Source: Acidiferrum sp963771295 (GTDB taxonomy: Bacteria > Acidobacteriota > Terriglobia > Acidiferrales > UBA7541). From it: 64,000 nucleotides of DNA. Positions 28,909 to 37,657 of this stretch are shown here, one piece after another (within the stretch, counting starts at the first letter, position 1; every line of letters begins with the position of its first letter). The stretch is from the NCBI GenBank assembly GCA_963771295.1, contig CAVYTB010000013.1, forward strand, positions 310,001 to 374,000. The letters run 5' to 3'. Under the pieces are notes generated by a model. That model was not told the origin of the DNA. It searched no databases and worked only from the letters and a program-made list of their open reading frames with translations. The translations under genes and the position numbers were made by a program.

Positions 28909-29156
28909 TCAGGTTCGACTTCTGGCGGACAGTTGCGCGCTCCCGGGTGATAGCCGATCGGGATCCAAGCACGCGATGATCGCTTCCGTAACCGGCTTCG
29001 TTTCACTGGGACCATGCACGGGAATACACACAACGCCAGTTGCCTCTACCGGGTAGTCATTTCCTCCTGCGAATAACGCGTCGCCTATAAAGATCATCTC
29101 GTTCGTTGAGATGCGAAGAAGATCTTGCAGTTTCCTGATTCCGTATGCCTTGTCGA
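28909..29156 (-). pseudogene. HAD-IIB phosphatase, 3' part (split by IS21)
   Basis: Minus-strand frame VDKAYGIRKLQDLLRI with HAD motif III/IV MIFIGDALFAGGNDYP is the C-terminal third of a Cof/MPGP-type HAD-IIB phosphatase. It begins at the target duplication 29150-29156. Its 5' part is at 38466-38870 on the same strand. Joining the parts at TCGACAA restores GIDKAYGIRKL in frame, so the 9.3-kb IS21 insertion interrupted this gene. The product would act on sugar phosphates (family knowledge). Confidence 0.85.
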
Positions 29157-29171
29157 CCTCAGGGATCACCC

Positions 29172-29210
29172 AAAACCGGCCAATGAGGGTCACCTGAAAA
29201 CCGGCCAACG
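29172..29210 (+). repeat. IS21 left-end subterminal repeats
   Basis: AAAACCGGCCAA occurs at 29172 and 29197, 25 bp apart, beside the left terminus. The same block reappears inside the istA coding region at 35012 and 36397, and AAAAGCGGCCAACG lies near the right end. They are likely transposase-binding sites. Confidence 0.6.
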
Positions 29211-29619
29211 ATAAAACCCGGGACATTGACTCTGACGAGAGGGCCTATAGCCTCTGTCAGCATGAGCAATGTTCTATAAAAAGGGAAATCAAGAGAAAAA
29301 ACGTCCCTGCGGCTGGAATTTTCTTGCTTCGCAGCCCATTTGAATGAGCAGGATCTGTATTGACCGACCGCACCATGTGCTCGGTTGCTGGACACTTTGG
29401 CCCAGCGGTTTGGGTTTTCCCTGGCAGCGGTTTTCATCGCTTTTTCGCGACGAAGCCCATCAGTTCCGAAACCAACAAAGCAGCATGGTGGTCAAGTTGG
29501 CGACCATGGTTCTATCTGGGACTCTAGGCCCATAGCTCTGATTGCATAACAATGTCGGCTCCTCGACCCGAGTAGACTGTGATTGCTAACGACCATAGGT
29601 TCGGGAGAAGGAGCCGAAC

Positions 29620-30675
29620 ATGATGTTGGTAGGCGTAGATTACCACCCGAGCTTTCAGACGATTGCATTTTTTGTGGAAGAGACAGGTGAGTGTGGTGAA
29701 CAGGAACTGAACCACAGTGATGGTCAAGCAGAGAAATTCTACCGAGACCTGAAGCAGCGAGGAATCTGCGTGCGGGTAGGCATGGAGGCTACCGGATATT
29801 CACGTTGGTTCGAGCGGCTACTGGCTGAATTAGGTTTCGAGCTGTGGATCGGAGATCCTGCGGAGATCAAAGCCAAGCGTGTGAAGAAGCAGAAGTTCGA
29901 CCGTGAGGACGCCCGACTTCTACTCAGGCTGTTGCGGGAAAATAACTTTCCACAAATCTGGGTACCGGGTCCGGAGAATCGGGATCTGCGACAACTTCTC
30001 TGGCACCGGCATCGGTTGGTGCAGATGCGCACACGAATCATGAATCAGTTGCATGCGTTGGCGATGAACGAGGGCTATCGCTGGAAGAAGAAACTATTCA
30101 GCGAACAAGGGCGAGCACAGTTAGAAAAGCTAGCGTTAGCTCCTTGGGCTAGTCGACGTCGGCAAGGGCTGTTGGAATTGCTCGACCGCATGAATCCGAC
30201 GATTGAAGAATTAACCGCAGCCGTCGAACGGGAAGCCCGGAAGCGACCCGAGGCTGTGCGGCTAATGACGCATCCCGGGGTCGGTCCGCTGACGGCACTC
30301 GCGTACGTGTTGATCATCGGAACTCCGACGCGGTTTCAACGCGGTAAGCAGATCGGCACGTACGTGGGAATGATCCCATGCGAGGACTCCAGTGCTCGCA
30401 AGCAGCGACTTGGACACATCAGCAAGCAAGGCAATTCGTTGTTGCGCTTCTTGTTGGTGGAAGCAGCCCAAGCAGCGGCACGCACTCATCCTGACTGGAG
30501 ACGTCGGTACATGCACCTGGCAATGCGTCGACACAAAAGCATTGCCAAGATAGCGATGGGACGCAGGCTGGCGGTTCGGTTGTACTGGATGTGGCGGAAT
30601 GGCCGTGAGTATTCGCAGTCTTTAGAGTTCGGTTCGTACGCGGGACAGCTCGGAACCAGAAATGGCGTGAAGTAG
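29620..30675 (+). CDS. IS110-family transposase #1
   Basis: A 351-residue DEDD transposase. The N-terminal RuvC-like domain opens VGVDYHPSFQTIAFF and includes GMEATGYSRWFERLL. The C-terminal Tnp_20 domain has THPGVGPLTALAYVLIIG and GNSLLRFLLVEAAQAA, which includes the conserved serine region. It is intact. IS110 elements excise as circles and are guided by a bridge RNA made from their non-coding end. The matching 12-mers TAGCTCTGATTG (29533) and TAGCTTTGATTG (30683) may mark the ends. It sits inside the left leader of the IS21 element. Confidence 0.92.
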   Translation: MMLVGVDYHPSFQTIAFFVEETGECGEQELNHSDGQAEKFYRDLKQRGICVRVGMEATGYSRWFERLLAELGFELWIGDPAEIKAKRVKKQKFDREDARLLLRLLRENNFPQIWVPGPENRDLRQLLWHRHRLVQMRTRIMNQLHALAMNEGYRWKKKLFSEQGRAQLEKLALAPWASRRRQGLLELLDRMNPTIEELTAAVEREARKRPEAVRLMTHPGVGPLTALAYVLIIGTPTRFQRGKQIGTYVGMIPCEDSSARKQRLGHISKQGNSLLRFLLVEAAQAAARTHPDWRRRYMHLAMRRHKSIAKIAMGRRLAVRLYWMWRNGREYSQSLEFGSYAGQLGTRNGVK

Positions 30676-30800
30676 AGCGCCGTAGCTTTGATTGGGCGTC
30701 CCGCTCCCTGCGAAGGGAGTTCGAATTACTAATCATGGTCAAAGTTTTGATCGAAGAGATGTTTGGGTCGGACTGAAGCCGACCGAAAGATTACAAACGA
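30676..30800 (+). ncRNA. Possible IS110 #1 structured RNA (bridge RNA candidate)
   Basis: Downstream of transposase #1 are two compact hairpins, CTCCCT-GCGA-AGGGAG (30704-30719) and GGTCGG-actgaag-CCGACC (30766-30784). IS1111-type members place their bridge RNA here. If the repeats at 29533 and 30683 are the ends, this region lies outside the element, so the call is weak. Confidence 0.25.
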
Positions 30801-31004
30801 GCCGTGGTCGTTGACGCAGAGGTCAAAAGAACAACGAAGACCACTCTTCGGAGTGGACGGAGAAGTGTGTTCATAAACGATTTGACAGGGCCGACATTGT
30901 TAGAGATTTCTGGTTATCCGAGAGGGCCTAGGGTCTTAGGTGAGACTGGCTGCCCGAAGCACACATCGCCTAACATAGCTCAGCTGAGACTCGCTCTCGA
31001 ACCA

Positions 31005-31076
31005 GAGTGTCTCGAGAACCCACGGCCACCGCCAGAGAAGATCCCTAGGATGGAGCGGACTCGATCAGAGACACTC
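31005..31076 (-). ncRNA. Possible IS110 #2 structured RNA (bridge RNA candidate)
   Basis: Directly at the 3' side of transposase #2, GAGTGTCTC (31005-31013) is perfectly complementary to GAGACACTC (31068-31076), enclosing 54 nt. An outer stem with a large internal loop is a feature of bridge RNAs. The right arm overlaps the transposase stop codon. Confidence 0.3.
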
Positions 31077-32145
31077 AAGCTGTTTGTGGTTTCAGATGAT
31101 TGGCGTCGAAGCACACTCCTCTCTTCCAGACGATCAGAACGATCGTGGCAATTTTCCTGGCTAAGGTCAGCCGCGCCATTTCCGGCCGCATTCCTTTGGC
31201 CAGTAAAGCCGCGTAAAACTCTTCGAAGGGGCCTGGCTTGGTTGCGGCAATAACCGCCGCACCCTTGAACAAATTCTTCAGATCGTGATTGCAATTCTCG
31301 TTCAGTCCGCGAATTTCGCTATGCTTCTTCTTTCGTTCGAGTTGGCCTTTCACTGCATGATGATCGGCGCTGCTGTGCACCTCGATGCCTAAACCGCTGT
31401 AAGTCCACAACTGTCGCTTGGTTCGGAATCGGTGCGCGGTCTGCAAAATGCCAAGCAACATCGCTGCCCGGATCGGACCAATCGACGGAATCTGGCAGAG
31501 CTGTTTCCAGATCTTGTGCTTCTTGCTCTCCGCGAGTAGCTCTCTTCGCACTTCCTGACGCAACGTCCTCAGCGCATCCAGCTGTTGGTAGTAAAACTCG
31601 GCCCGTCGGCGCACCCCGGGTTCCTGGATCTTCCCGAGCCACTCGGCACGATGGCGTGAAGAATAGACTTGCTTGCCGCTACAAGGAATGGCCCAGCTGC
31701 GATAGATGGCTTTGACTCGGGTCATAACCCGGCTGAGATCTTTCGTGATGGTTAGATAACTGCGCCCCAGTTCCTTCAGAGCTCTTAGGCCATGGTCTCC
31801 GTGATAGACCGAGCGCAGTTGGTTGTTCTGCAGCAGTTCAGCGAGCTTCCGCGCGTCCACGCGGTCATTCTGGTTGCCTTCTTGCAACAGAGCATTTCGG
31901 CGCGGATCACAGACCACCAGTCTGGTGACGCGGGGCTTCAGCAGATCGTACAACCAGGCGGACCAGGTTCCTTCTTCAAAGGTGACATGTACGTCCCCGC
32001 GAAGCCCTTCGACAAACTCGAGGATCATGCTCGCTTTCGTTTCGATGACACTTTCCATCACGATCTTGCCGGCAGCATTCCTGACCGCGATCGAAATGCT
32101 TTCCTTGTGCACGTCCATGCCGATATATTTAGTGCTGTTAGTCAT
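31075..32145 (-). CDS. IS110-family transposase #2
   Basis: From ATG 32145 (AAAGGA 14 bases upstream) the product is about 356 residues. The start YIGMDVHKESISIAV and FEEGTWSAWLYDLL belong to the DEDD RuvC-like domain; the C-terminal half has LCQIPSIGPIRAAMLLGI, the Tnp_20 core. Sequence differs strongly from transposases #1 and #3, so these are separate acquisitions. The leader contains competing hairpins (see 32146-32214). Confidence 0.9.
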   Translation of the reverse strand: MTNSTKYIGMDVHKESISIAVRNAAGKIVMESVIETKASMILEFVEGLRGDVHVTFEEGTWSAWLYDLLKPRVTRLVVCDPRRNALLQEGNQNDRVDARKLAELLQNNQLRSVYHGDHGLRALKELGRSYLTITKDLSRVMTRVKAIYRSWAIPCSGKQVYSSRHRAEWLGKIQEPGVRRRAEFYYQQLDALRTLRQEVRRELLAESKKHKIWKQLCQIPSIGPIRAAMLLGILQTAHRFRTKRQLWTYSGLGIEVHSSADHHAVKGQLERKKKHSEIRGLNENCNHDLKNLFKGAAVIAATKPGPFEEFYAALLAKGMRPEMARLTLARKIATIVLIVWKRGVCFDANHLKPQTA

Positions 32146-32214
32146 AAAAGGGCGTTCCTTTCTGGATGGTTTGAGGCAAGCACCCAAACCCTACTCCAAA
32201 AGGGGCGCCCTTTT
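32146..32214 (-). promoter_or_regulatory. Leader hairpins of transposase #2
   Basis: AAAAGGG-GCG-CCCTTTT at 32198-32214 forms a tight hairpin with a T-run. CGCCCTTTT of that hairpin is also a perfect partner of AAAAGGGCG at 32146-32154, lying between the ribosome site and the start codon. The alternative pairings could gate translation of the transposase. Confidence 0.4.
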
Positions 32215-32393
32215 TATATTGCGTCTTGCACTAAACCGCTAGCGCGGTAGTGGTGGCGCTGTAGTTGTGTCGGCTTATCCGGTCATACTCGTCGCTGTTC
32301 CAGTTGAACATATCTCCCCTACGGAAGTCCTCTTTGCTAAAGCATGGAGCGGCTGCTCACAGCAGCACATTCCATCTTGCAAGGGAGTTTTCC

Positions 32394-33275
32394 ATGACAT
32401 CTCTTCGTCAACGGTTCACCGAGGACATGCAGGTCCGGAACTTTTCGCCGGTAACACAAGCGTCCTACACTCGAGAAGTCTCGGGATTTGCACGACACTT
32501 CAACAAGTCACCAGAGTTGTTGGGACCGGAACAGATTCGTGCCTATCAGGTCTATCTGACCAACGAAAGGAAGCTGGGGGTAGTTTCGATCAGCGTTGCC
32601 ACCTCAGCGATTCGCTTCCTCTATCGAGTCACCCTCAAAAAGAGCTGGTACATGGCAGACATGATCCCGGCTCCCAAGGTGCCCAAAAAACTGCCCATCA
32701 TTCTCAGCCCAGAGGAAGTCGCTCGGTTTCTGGACTGTGTCGCAATGAGAAAGCATCGTGCCGTCTTAACCACCTGCTATGCAGCCGGCTTGCGCATCTC
32801 CGAGGCCGTTGCTCTGACACTACCGGCGATCGACAGCCAGCGCATGGTCTTGCGTGTCGAGCAAGGCAAAGGACAGAGAGATCGTTACGTGATGCTCTCA
32901 CCTAAACTGTTAGAGATCCTGCGAGCCTGGTGGCGAATGGAAAGGCCTGGACACTGGCTCTTTCCGGGGGGCACCCCGGACCAACACATAACCACGACTT
33001 CGGTTGCGGCGATGTGTCGGAGAGCCCGCCGTATTTCCGGAATTCCTAAACCGATCACGCCGCATTCCATGCGGCATGCCTTTGCATGTCACTTGCTTGA
33101 ATCGGGCACCGACATTCGCCAGATTCAACTTTTGCTCGGCCATCGCAGCCTGACGACCACAGCAAAATATCTGCACATCGCGACCAGCAAAGTGTGCTCA
33201 ACAGCGAGTCCACTGGATTTGCTGCCTCGCCCTGTTTCGATGGAGGTCCAGCCTACTCCGCAGCAACACCGCTAA
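32394..33275 (+). CDS. Tyrosine recombinase paired with IS91 transposase (module 2)
   Basis: The frame is open from 32265, but ATG 32394 with AAGGGAG upstream is the likely start, giving 293 residues. The core-binding domain is followed by Arg in AAGLRISEAVAL, HSMRHAFACHLLE, LLGHRSLTT and Tyr in TAKYLHIA. It is related to but clearly different from the integrase at 19695. The transposase gene follows after 12 bases. It sits within the IS21 leader, next to an IS110 gene. Confidence 0.9.
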   Translation: MTSLRQRFTEDMQVRNFSPVTQASYTREVSGFARHFNKSPELLGPEQIRAYQVYLTNERKLGVVSISVATSAIRFLYRVTLKKSWYMADMIPAPKVPKKLPIILSPEEVARFLDCVAMRKHRAVLTTCYAAGLRISEAVALTLPAIDSQRMVLRVEQGKGQRDRYVMLSPKLLEILRAWWRMERPGHWLFPGGTPDQHITTTSVAAMCRRARRISGIPKPITPHSMRHAFACHLLESGTDIRQIQLLLGHRSLTTTAKYLHIATSKVCSTASPLDLLPRPVSMEVQPTPQQHR

Positions 33276-33287
33276 CCGCCGGGCCCC

Positions 33288-34493
33288 TTGGATCGCCCGA
33301 AGCTGGAAGTGGCGGACATCTTCCGCCGCTACGGTGAAGCCTATCGTCAGCAGCATGCTGCGTCGCTATCCCCCGCTCAACGGCGCGTCATGACCGCGAT
33401 CGAGGTGTGTCGAACCGCAGCTCTCGGCGGTCATCTCGAGCGCTGCGACTGCTGCAATCACGAGCGGCCCTGTTACGACAGCTGCGGGGATCGTCATTGC
33501 CCAAAATGTCAGTCACTCGTGCGTGCCGAGTGGGTTGAAAAACGAACCTCCGAAGTTCTCGACACGCACTATTTTCATGTCGTCTTCACCATTCCCGAAC
33601 CGATCGCTTCCATCGCTTACCAGAACAAAGATCTCGTCTACGGCATGCTCTTCCGAGCCACTGCCGAGACCTTGTCCACCATCGCTGCCGATCCCCAACA
33701 TCTGGGCGCCGAGATCGGATTTTTCGCCGTACTGCACAGTTGGGGACAGAACCTGTTTTTCCATCCGCATCTGCATTGTGTCGTCCCGGGCGGCGGAATT
33801 TCACCGGATGGTACCCGCTGGATCCCCTGCCGCCCCAACTTTTTCTTGCCCGTACGGGTGCTCTCCCGGCTGTTCCGCCGATTGTTCTTGAAGTATCTGC
33901 AGCAGGCCTTCGACGCCGGCAAATTGCAGTTCTTCTCTTTGCTTCAGGCACTCCAAGATCCAGAGGCTTTCGCCCGTTATCTCGATCCAGTGCGAAACGT
34001 GGAATGGGTCGTCTACGCCAAGCCACCTTTCGCCGGGCCACAGCAAGTGGTGGACTATGTCGGCCGCTACACGCACCGGGTGGCCATCTCCAATCATCGG
34101 CTCGTCGACATCGAAGATGGCCAAGTGAAATTTACCTGGAGAGACTACCGCGATAATAATCAGCAGAAAATCATGCCCCTTTCCGCGGACGAGTTCATCC
34201 GGCGATTTTTGCTCCACGTTCTACCGAGTGGGTTCCACCGCATTCGCTACTACGGGTTCCTCGGCAATCGACACCGCAAGGAGAAGTTGCAGCGTTGCCG
34301 CGAACTTCTCGGCATGGCTCCTCCCAAGGAAGGCTCGGCCGAGCCCGCGATACAAGAGGATTATCGTGATCGATACGAGAGGCTCACGGGCCGCTCTCTT
34401 CGGGAATGTCCTGTTTGTCATCGAGGTCGCATGATCGCGGTCAAGGTGCTGCCTCAAGTGCGCTCTTCACCGACCATCCAAGACACTTCATGA
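33288..34493 (+). CDS. IS91-family transposase (module 2)
   Basis: A 401-residue protein with TTG start at 33288. Zinc-binding Cys residues (RCDCCNHERPCYDSCGDRHC), HUH motif HPHLHCVVPGGG and the tyrosine region YVGRYTHRVAISNHRL are intact. The C-terminus has CPVCHRGRM, a further possible metal site. It is about as long as the module 1 enzyme but diverged, so the two modules were not produced by a recent duplication. Confidence 0.92.
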   Translation: MDRPKLEVADIFRRYGEAYRQQHAASLSPAQRRVMTAIEVCRTAALGGHLERCDCCNHERPCYDSCGDRHCPKCQSLVRAEWVEKRTSEVLDTHYFHVVFTIPEPIASIAYQNKDLVYGMLFRATAETLSTIAADPQHLGAEIGFFAVLHSWGQNLFFHPHLHCVVPGGGISPDGTRWIPCRPNFFLPVRVLSRLFRRLFLKYLQQAFDAGKLQFFSLLQALQDPEAFARYLDPVRNVEWVVYAKPPFAGPQQVVDYVGRYTHRVAISNHRLVDIEDGQVKFTWRDYRDNNQQKIMPLSADEFIRRFLLHVLPSGFHRIRYYGFLGNRHRKEKLQRCRELLGMAPPKEGSAEPAIQEDYRDRYERLTGRSLRECPVCHRGRMIAVKVLPQVRSSPTIQDTS

Positions 34494-34844
34494 GCGACCG
34501 TAAACGAACCCGAATTGCTCTCGCCACGAGCTCTACACTCTCGAGCCAACGGAGGGCTGTTGCTCCTTGCCGTTCACATCATCCCGCAAACAGCCAAGCA
34601 TCCCGCACTTTGCCCCACAAGTTCCCGCAGAAGACAGCCAACTGCAACCCAGCATGCTCGTCTCCGCACTTACCTACCCGCCTCTGCCCACTACGTAGCG
34701 TCCCACTTATCAAGCAAAACCCATAGCGCACACACCTTGCAGCGGTTTAGTCCAAAACATTTTTAGCTCACCGGCGCGCCTCGTTTACGTTTCCGCTCTG
34801 CTACGCCTACTGTCGGCACGTCGCCAAGCTAAAAATGCTCTGCA
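34494..34844. other. Non-coding stretch between IS91 module 2 and istA
   Basis: About 350 bases, pyrimidine-rich after the transposase. An 11-bp inverted repeat, CATTTTTAGCT (34758-34768) and AGCTAAAAATG (34827-34837), brackets 58 bases just before the istA start. It may be an end of the IS91-type module or of the IS21 leader. Confidence 0.4.
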
Positions 34845-35034
34845 TTGAGCGAAGAGAAGAAACAACAAGTTATCGCACTGGGAAAGCTCGGATGGGCCTT
34901 GCGACGCATCGAGCAAGCCACCGGTGTGCGTCGAGAAACAGCAGGCGCTTACCTCAAGGCGGCGGGGATCGCAGTACGACCGCCCGGTGCCTGGGGACGA
35001 CGAGCGCCGGCAAAACCGGCCAACGGGGTGACCC
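34845..35034 (+). pseudogene. istA: istA, 5' part (interrupted by IS4)
   Basis: TTG 34845 opens a helix-turn-helix domain (EEKKQQVIALGKLGWALRRI; ATGVRRETAGAYLKAAG), the DNA-binding N-terminus of IS21 IstA transposases. It runs into the IS4 element after AKPANGVTP. The remaining codons lie at 36371-37609. Removing the IS4 element and one copy of the 10-bp duplication restores ...ANGVTPDLADSKPANEVTPD in frame. Confidence 0.8.
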
Positions 35035-36370
35035 CATAAGCGCTAAGATAAGAGAAGGCGGTTGAGCTGCGGGATCCTCTTGCGGTTGCGCTCGGCCAGC
35101 GCCATGGCGATCTCATTCCAGTGCGTTAGGACTTCCTCCAGTCTCAATCGGGGAGCAACGCTTTGCTGGAGTTGGTGCAGGGCAAACTGGAACTCACGCC
35201 AGGGGCTGTGCACCGGTGGTTTGCCAGAGATCGTAGCCCCAGGGGGAAATAGCGCAACCGAGGCGCACTAACTTCTGCGTCAGCAGCGCCACCAGGAGTT
35301 TCCCGTAGAGCCAGGCCCGAGAACTCTGCTCGTCGTACTTGGGCAAGTGGCCCATGGCTAGAATGGACTTGAGCCGTTTAAACACCAGCTCAATTTGCCA
35401 CCGGAAACGATAGTATTCCAACACTTCACCCGCACCCATCTCGGACTCGCGCAGGGTGGTGAAGACGATTACATAGTGGGCGTATTCCCGCGTTTCCGGT
35501 GTGCTTTGGCGCTGCCTTTTTTGGTCCTTGAGAGCCATACGCCGTTGCGCCAAGACGATGGCTTGCTTAGTTTTCCGCACCACACAGAGACGCCCTGCAA
35601 TACGCCGATTCTGCTCGTGCACCCAGGCCGGCCATTCGCGAACCGTGCCGGCGGCCCGGATCTTCCGCAACTTCGGCAGCAAAGCGAGCGGCTGCCCCGT
35701 GGGCCCGAACAATGGCAGAGAGGAAGTGTTCACTCGGACAATGACGTCCGCATCTTGTCGATACACTGCGGCCACTCCGGGCGGGTTCGAGTATCCGCGA
35801 TCCGCTAAGATGATATCCCCCGCCGCTACGGGGAACCGCCGCAACTGCTCGCCGTTTCCCTGTCCCTCGGCGGCCGTGATCTGGAAGAAATCACAAGACA
35901 ACTCCGGCAGCCGCAGGCTGAAGTGCAGACGCCACTGCGAACCGGTTTTGCCCGGTTCTTTGATCACGGTTGCGTCTACGGCGCGGATCGGCCGCCGTGA
36001 CTGTGGCCCGCGCCATTCCACTCCATTCTCCGCCAGCAATTCCTGGCACAGGCGCTGCAGCCATCCCTCGGCTTGTCGCAAGCGATTTAACAGCGTCACA
36101 TCCGACACTTCGGCAACGCCAGCTGCCTTCGCTCGCACCGCTGTCTCGCGCAGCGAATAGCCGCAACCGACGTGCAACAACAGAGTGCGCAAGACCTCCT
36201 GGACGGACTCGAAACCACGAAGACGCGTGACCGCACCGCTTCGGCGTGCCGCGACTTCCCAGTCCGGCGGGAACAATCCCAGAAGGATTTTCCAGTCTTC
36301 GTCAAGGGCATTCATGCCCTCAGGGTACAAAAACTAGAGATCACGGTCAATTCTTATCTTAGCGCTTATG
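35035..36370 (-). mobile_element. IS4-family insertion sequence
   Basis: A 1336-bp element bounded by perfect 19-bp inverted repeats CATAAGCGCTAAGATAAGA (35035-35053 and, inverted, 36352-36370). It is flanked by a 10-bp direct target duplication GGGGTGACCC (35025-35034; 36371-36380). It carries one transposase gene on the minus strand and inserted in istA. Perfect repeats and duplications suggest the insertion is recent. Confidence 0.92.
35194..36315 (-). CDS. IS4-family DDE transposase
   Basis: A 373-residue protein from ATG 36315 (a TTG at 36330 could add five residues). DDE residues are seen in RPIRAVDATVIKEPG (first Asp), AAGDIILADRGYSNPP (second Asp) and YRFRWQIELVFKRLKSI (the Y-(2)-R-(3)-E-(6)-K signature of the IS4 family). 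Intact and bounded by perfect repeats, so it may still be active. It lies on the strand opposite to the istA it disrupts. Confidence 0.92.
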   Translation of the reverse strand: MNALDEDWKILLGLFPPDWEVAARRSGAVTRLRGFESVQEVLRTLLLHVGCGYSLRETAVRAKAAGVAEVSDVTLLNRLRQAEGWLQRLCQELLAENGVEWRGPQSRRPIRAVDATVIKEPGKTGSQWRLHFSLRLPELSCDFFQITAAEGQGNGEQLRRFPVAAGDIILADRGYSNPPGVAAVYRQDADVIVRVNTSSLPLFGPTGQPLALLPKLRKIRAAGTVREWPAWVHEQNRRIAGRLCVVRKTKQAIVLAQRRMALKDQKRQRQSTPETREYAHYVIVFTTLRESEMGAGEVLEYYRFRWQIELVFKRLKSILAMGHLPKYDEQSSRAWLYGKLLVALLTQKLVRLGCAISPWGYDLWQTTGAQPLA

Positions 36371-37609
36371 GGGGTGACCCCCGACCTGGCAGATTCAAAA
36401 CCGGCCAACGAGGTGACCCCCGACTTTAGCCTGCCGATTTCACCTTCCACGGGAAATCCGGATCGAGCAACCAGCGCCTGCGAGCCGTACCGCGAACTGA
36501 TCGATCAGGGGCTCCGTCGTGGACGCAATGGCAAAGCCATCTGGCAGGATCTGGTTTCCGATCACGGATTTTCTGGCAGCTATCAGACGGTGAAGCGTTT
36601 TGTTCGCAAGCTCAATGGAATCGCGCTGCCAGAAGCCGTTGGGATTATCCAGACCGCCGCCGGAGAAGAAGCCCAAGTCGATTACGGATCGGGTCCCATG
36701 GTGCGCGACCCGCAAAGCGGAAAATACCGACGAACGCGACTGTTCGTGCTGACCTTGGGCTATAGCCGTAAGTCGGTACGCTTGCTGTTGTTCCATTCGA
36801 GTTCTCGTGTCTGGGCCGAGCTACATGAGAAAGCATTTCGTCGAATGGGCGGGTGTCCGCGTCTGGTAGTTCTCGATAATTTGCGCGAAGGAGTCATCGT
36901 TGCGGACATTTACGATCCCACTCTCAATCCACTCTTTCGGGATGTGCTGGCACACTACGGCGTCGTGGCTATGCCGTGCCGGATTAAAGATCCCGATCGC
37001 AAAGGAAAAGTGGAAGCGGGTGTCGGACACGCGCAGAAAACTCCGCTCAAAGGCCAGCGCTTCGAGAGTCTGGAAGAAGCGCAGGCTTATCTGGATCGCT
37101 GGGAAGAACGTTGGGCCGATACGCGTATTCATGGCACCACGAAACGACAAGTGGCAGCTATGTTCGCGGAGGAAAAACCATCGTTGCTCCCTCTTCCACT
37201 CGAACCGTTCCGCTACTACCAGTATGGAGAACGCGTCGTTCATCTGGATGGTTGTGTAGAGGTCGAAGCAGCTTATTACGGACTACCACCGGGATGGATC
37301 GGACGAAGCGTCAAAGTGCAATGGGATGCGCTGCACGTACGCATTCTGCATCCCGGTACGAATCAACTTCTCCGCGAACACATTCGCCAGAAACGCGGCT
37401 GGTATCGCATCAAGAACGAAGACTACCCAAAGAAAATGCCGTTGAGCACCGCGCAGCTGTTGCGCCGCGCAGGCCACGCTGGAAGGCAGATCGGCGTACT
37501 GTCGGTGGCCATCTATCAGCGACAAGGTGAGGCTGGCATTCGCCGCATCCTGGGGATCCTCTCCTTGGCCAAGAAAGACTCTCCGGCAAGTCGATCCGCT
37601 GATCCGTGA
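36371..37609 (+). pseudogene. istA: istA, 3' part with C-terminal deletion
   Basis: Continues the istA frame after the IS4 element. The rve catalytic core is present (QVDYGSGPMVRD; LVVLDNLREGVIV; DPDRKGKVEAGVGHAQKTPL), with the DDE-type Asp, Asp and Glu residues. Near 37578 the frame breaks: the normal tail LRQVDPLIRELTEYRDF continues in another frame from 37581 to a stop at 37659-37661, so an internal deletion of the C-terminal region is likely. This is probably inactive. Confidence 0.85.
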
Positions 37610-37657
37610 ACTCACCGAGTATCGCGACTTCATCAATCTCAAACTCAAGGAGCAATC

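Noticed and set aside
30804..31253. 149-residue plus-strand open frame
   Set aside because: It overlaps the IS110 #2 gene end on the opposite strand, has no ribosome site and no recognisable motif.
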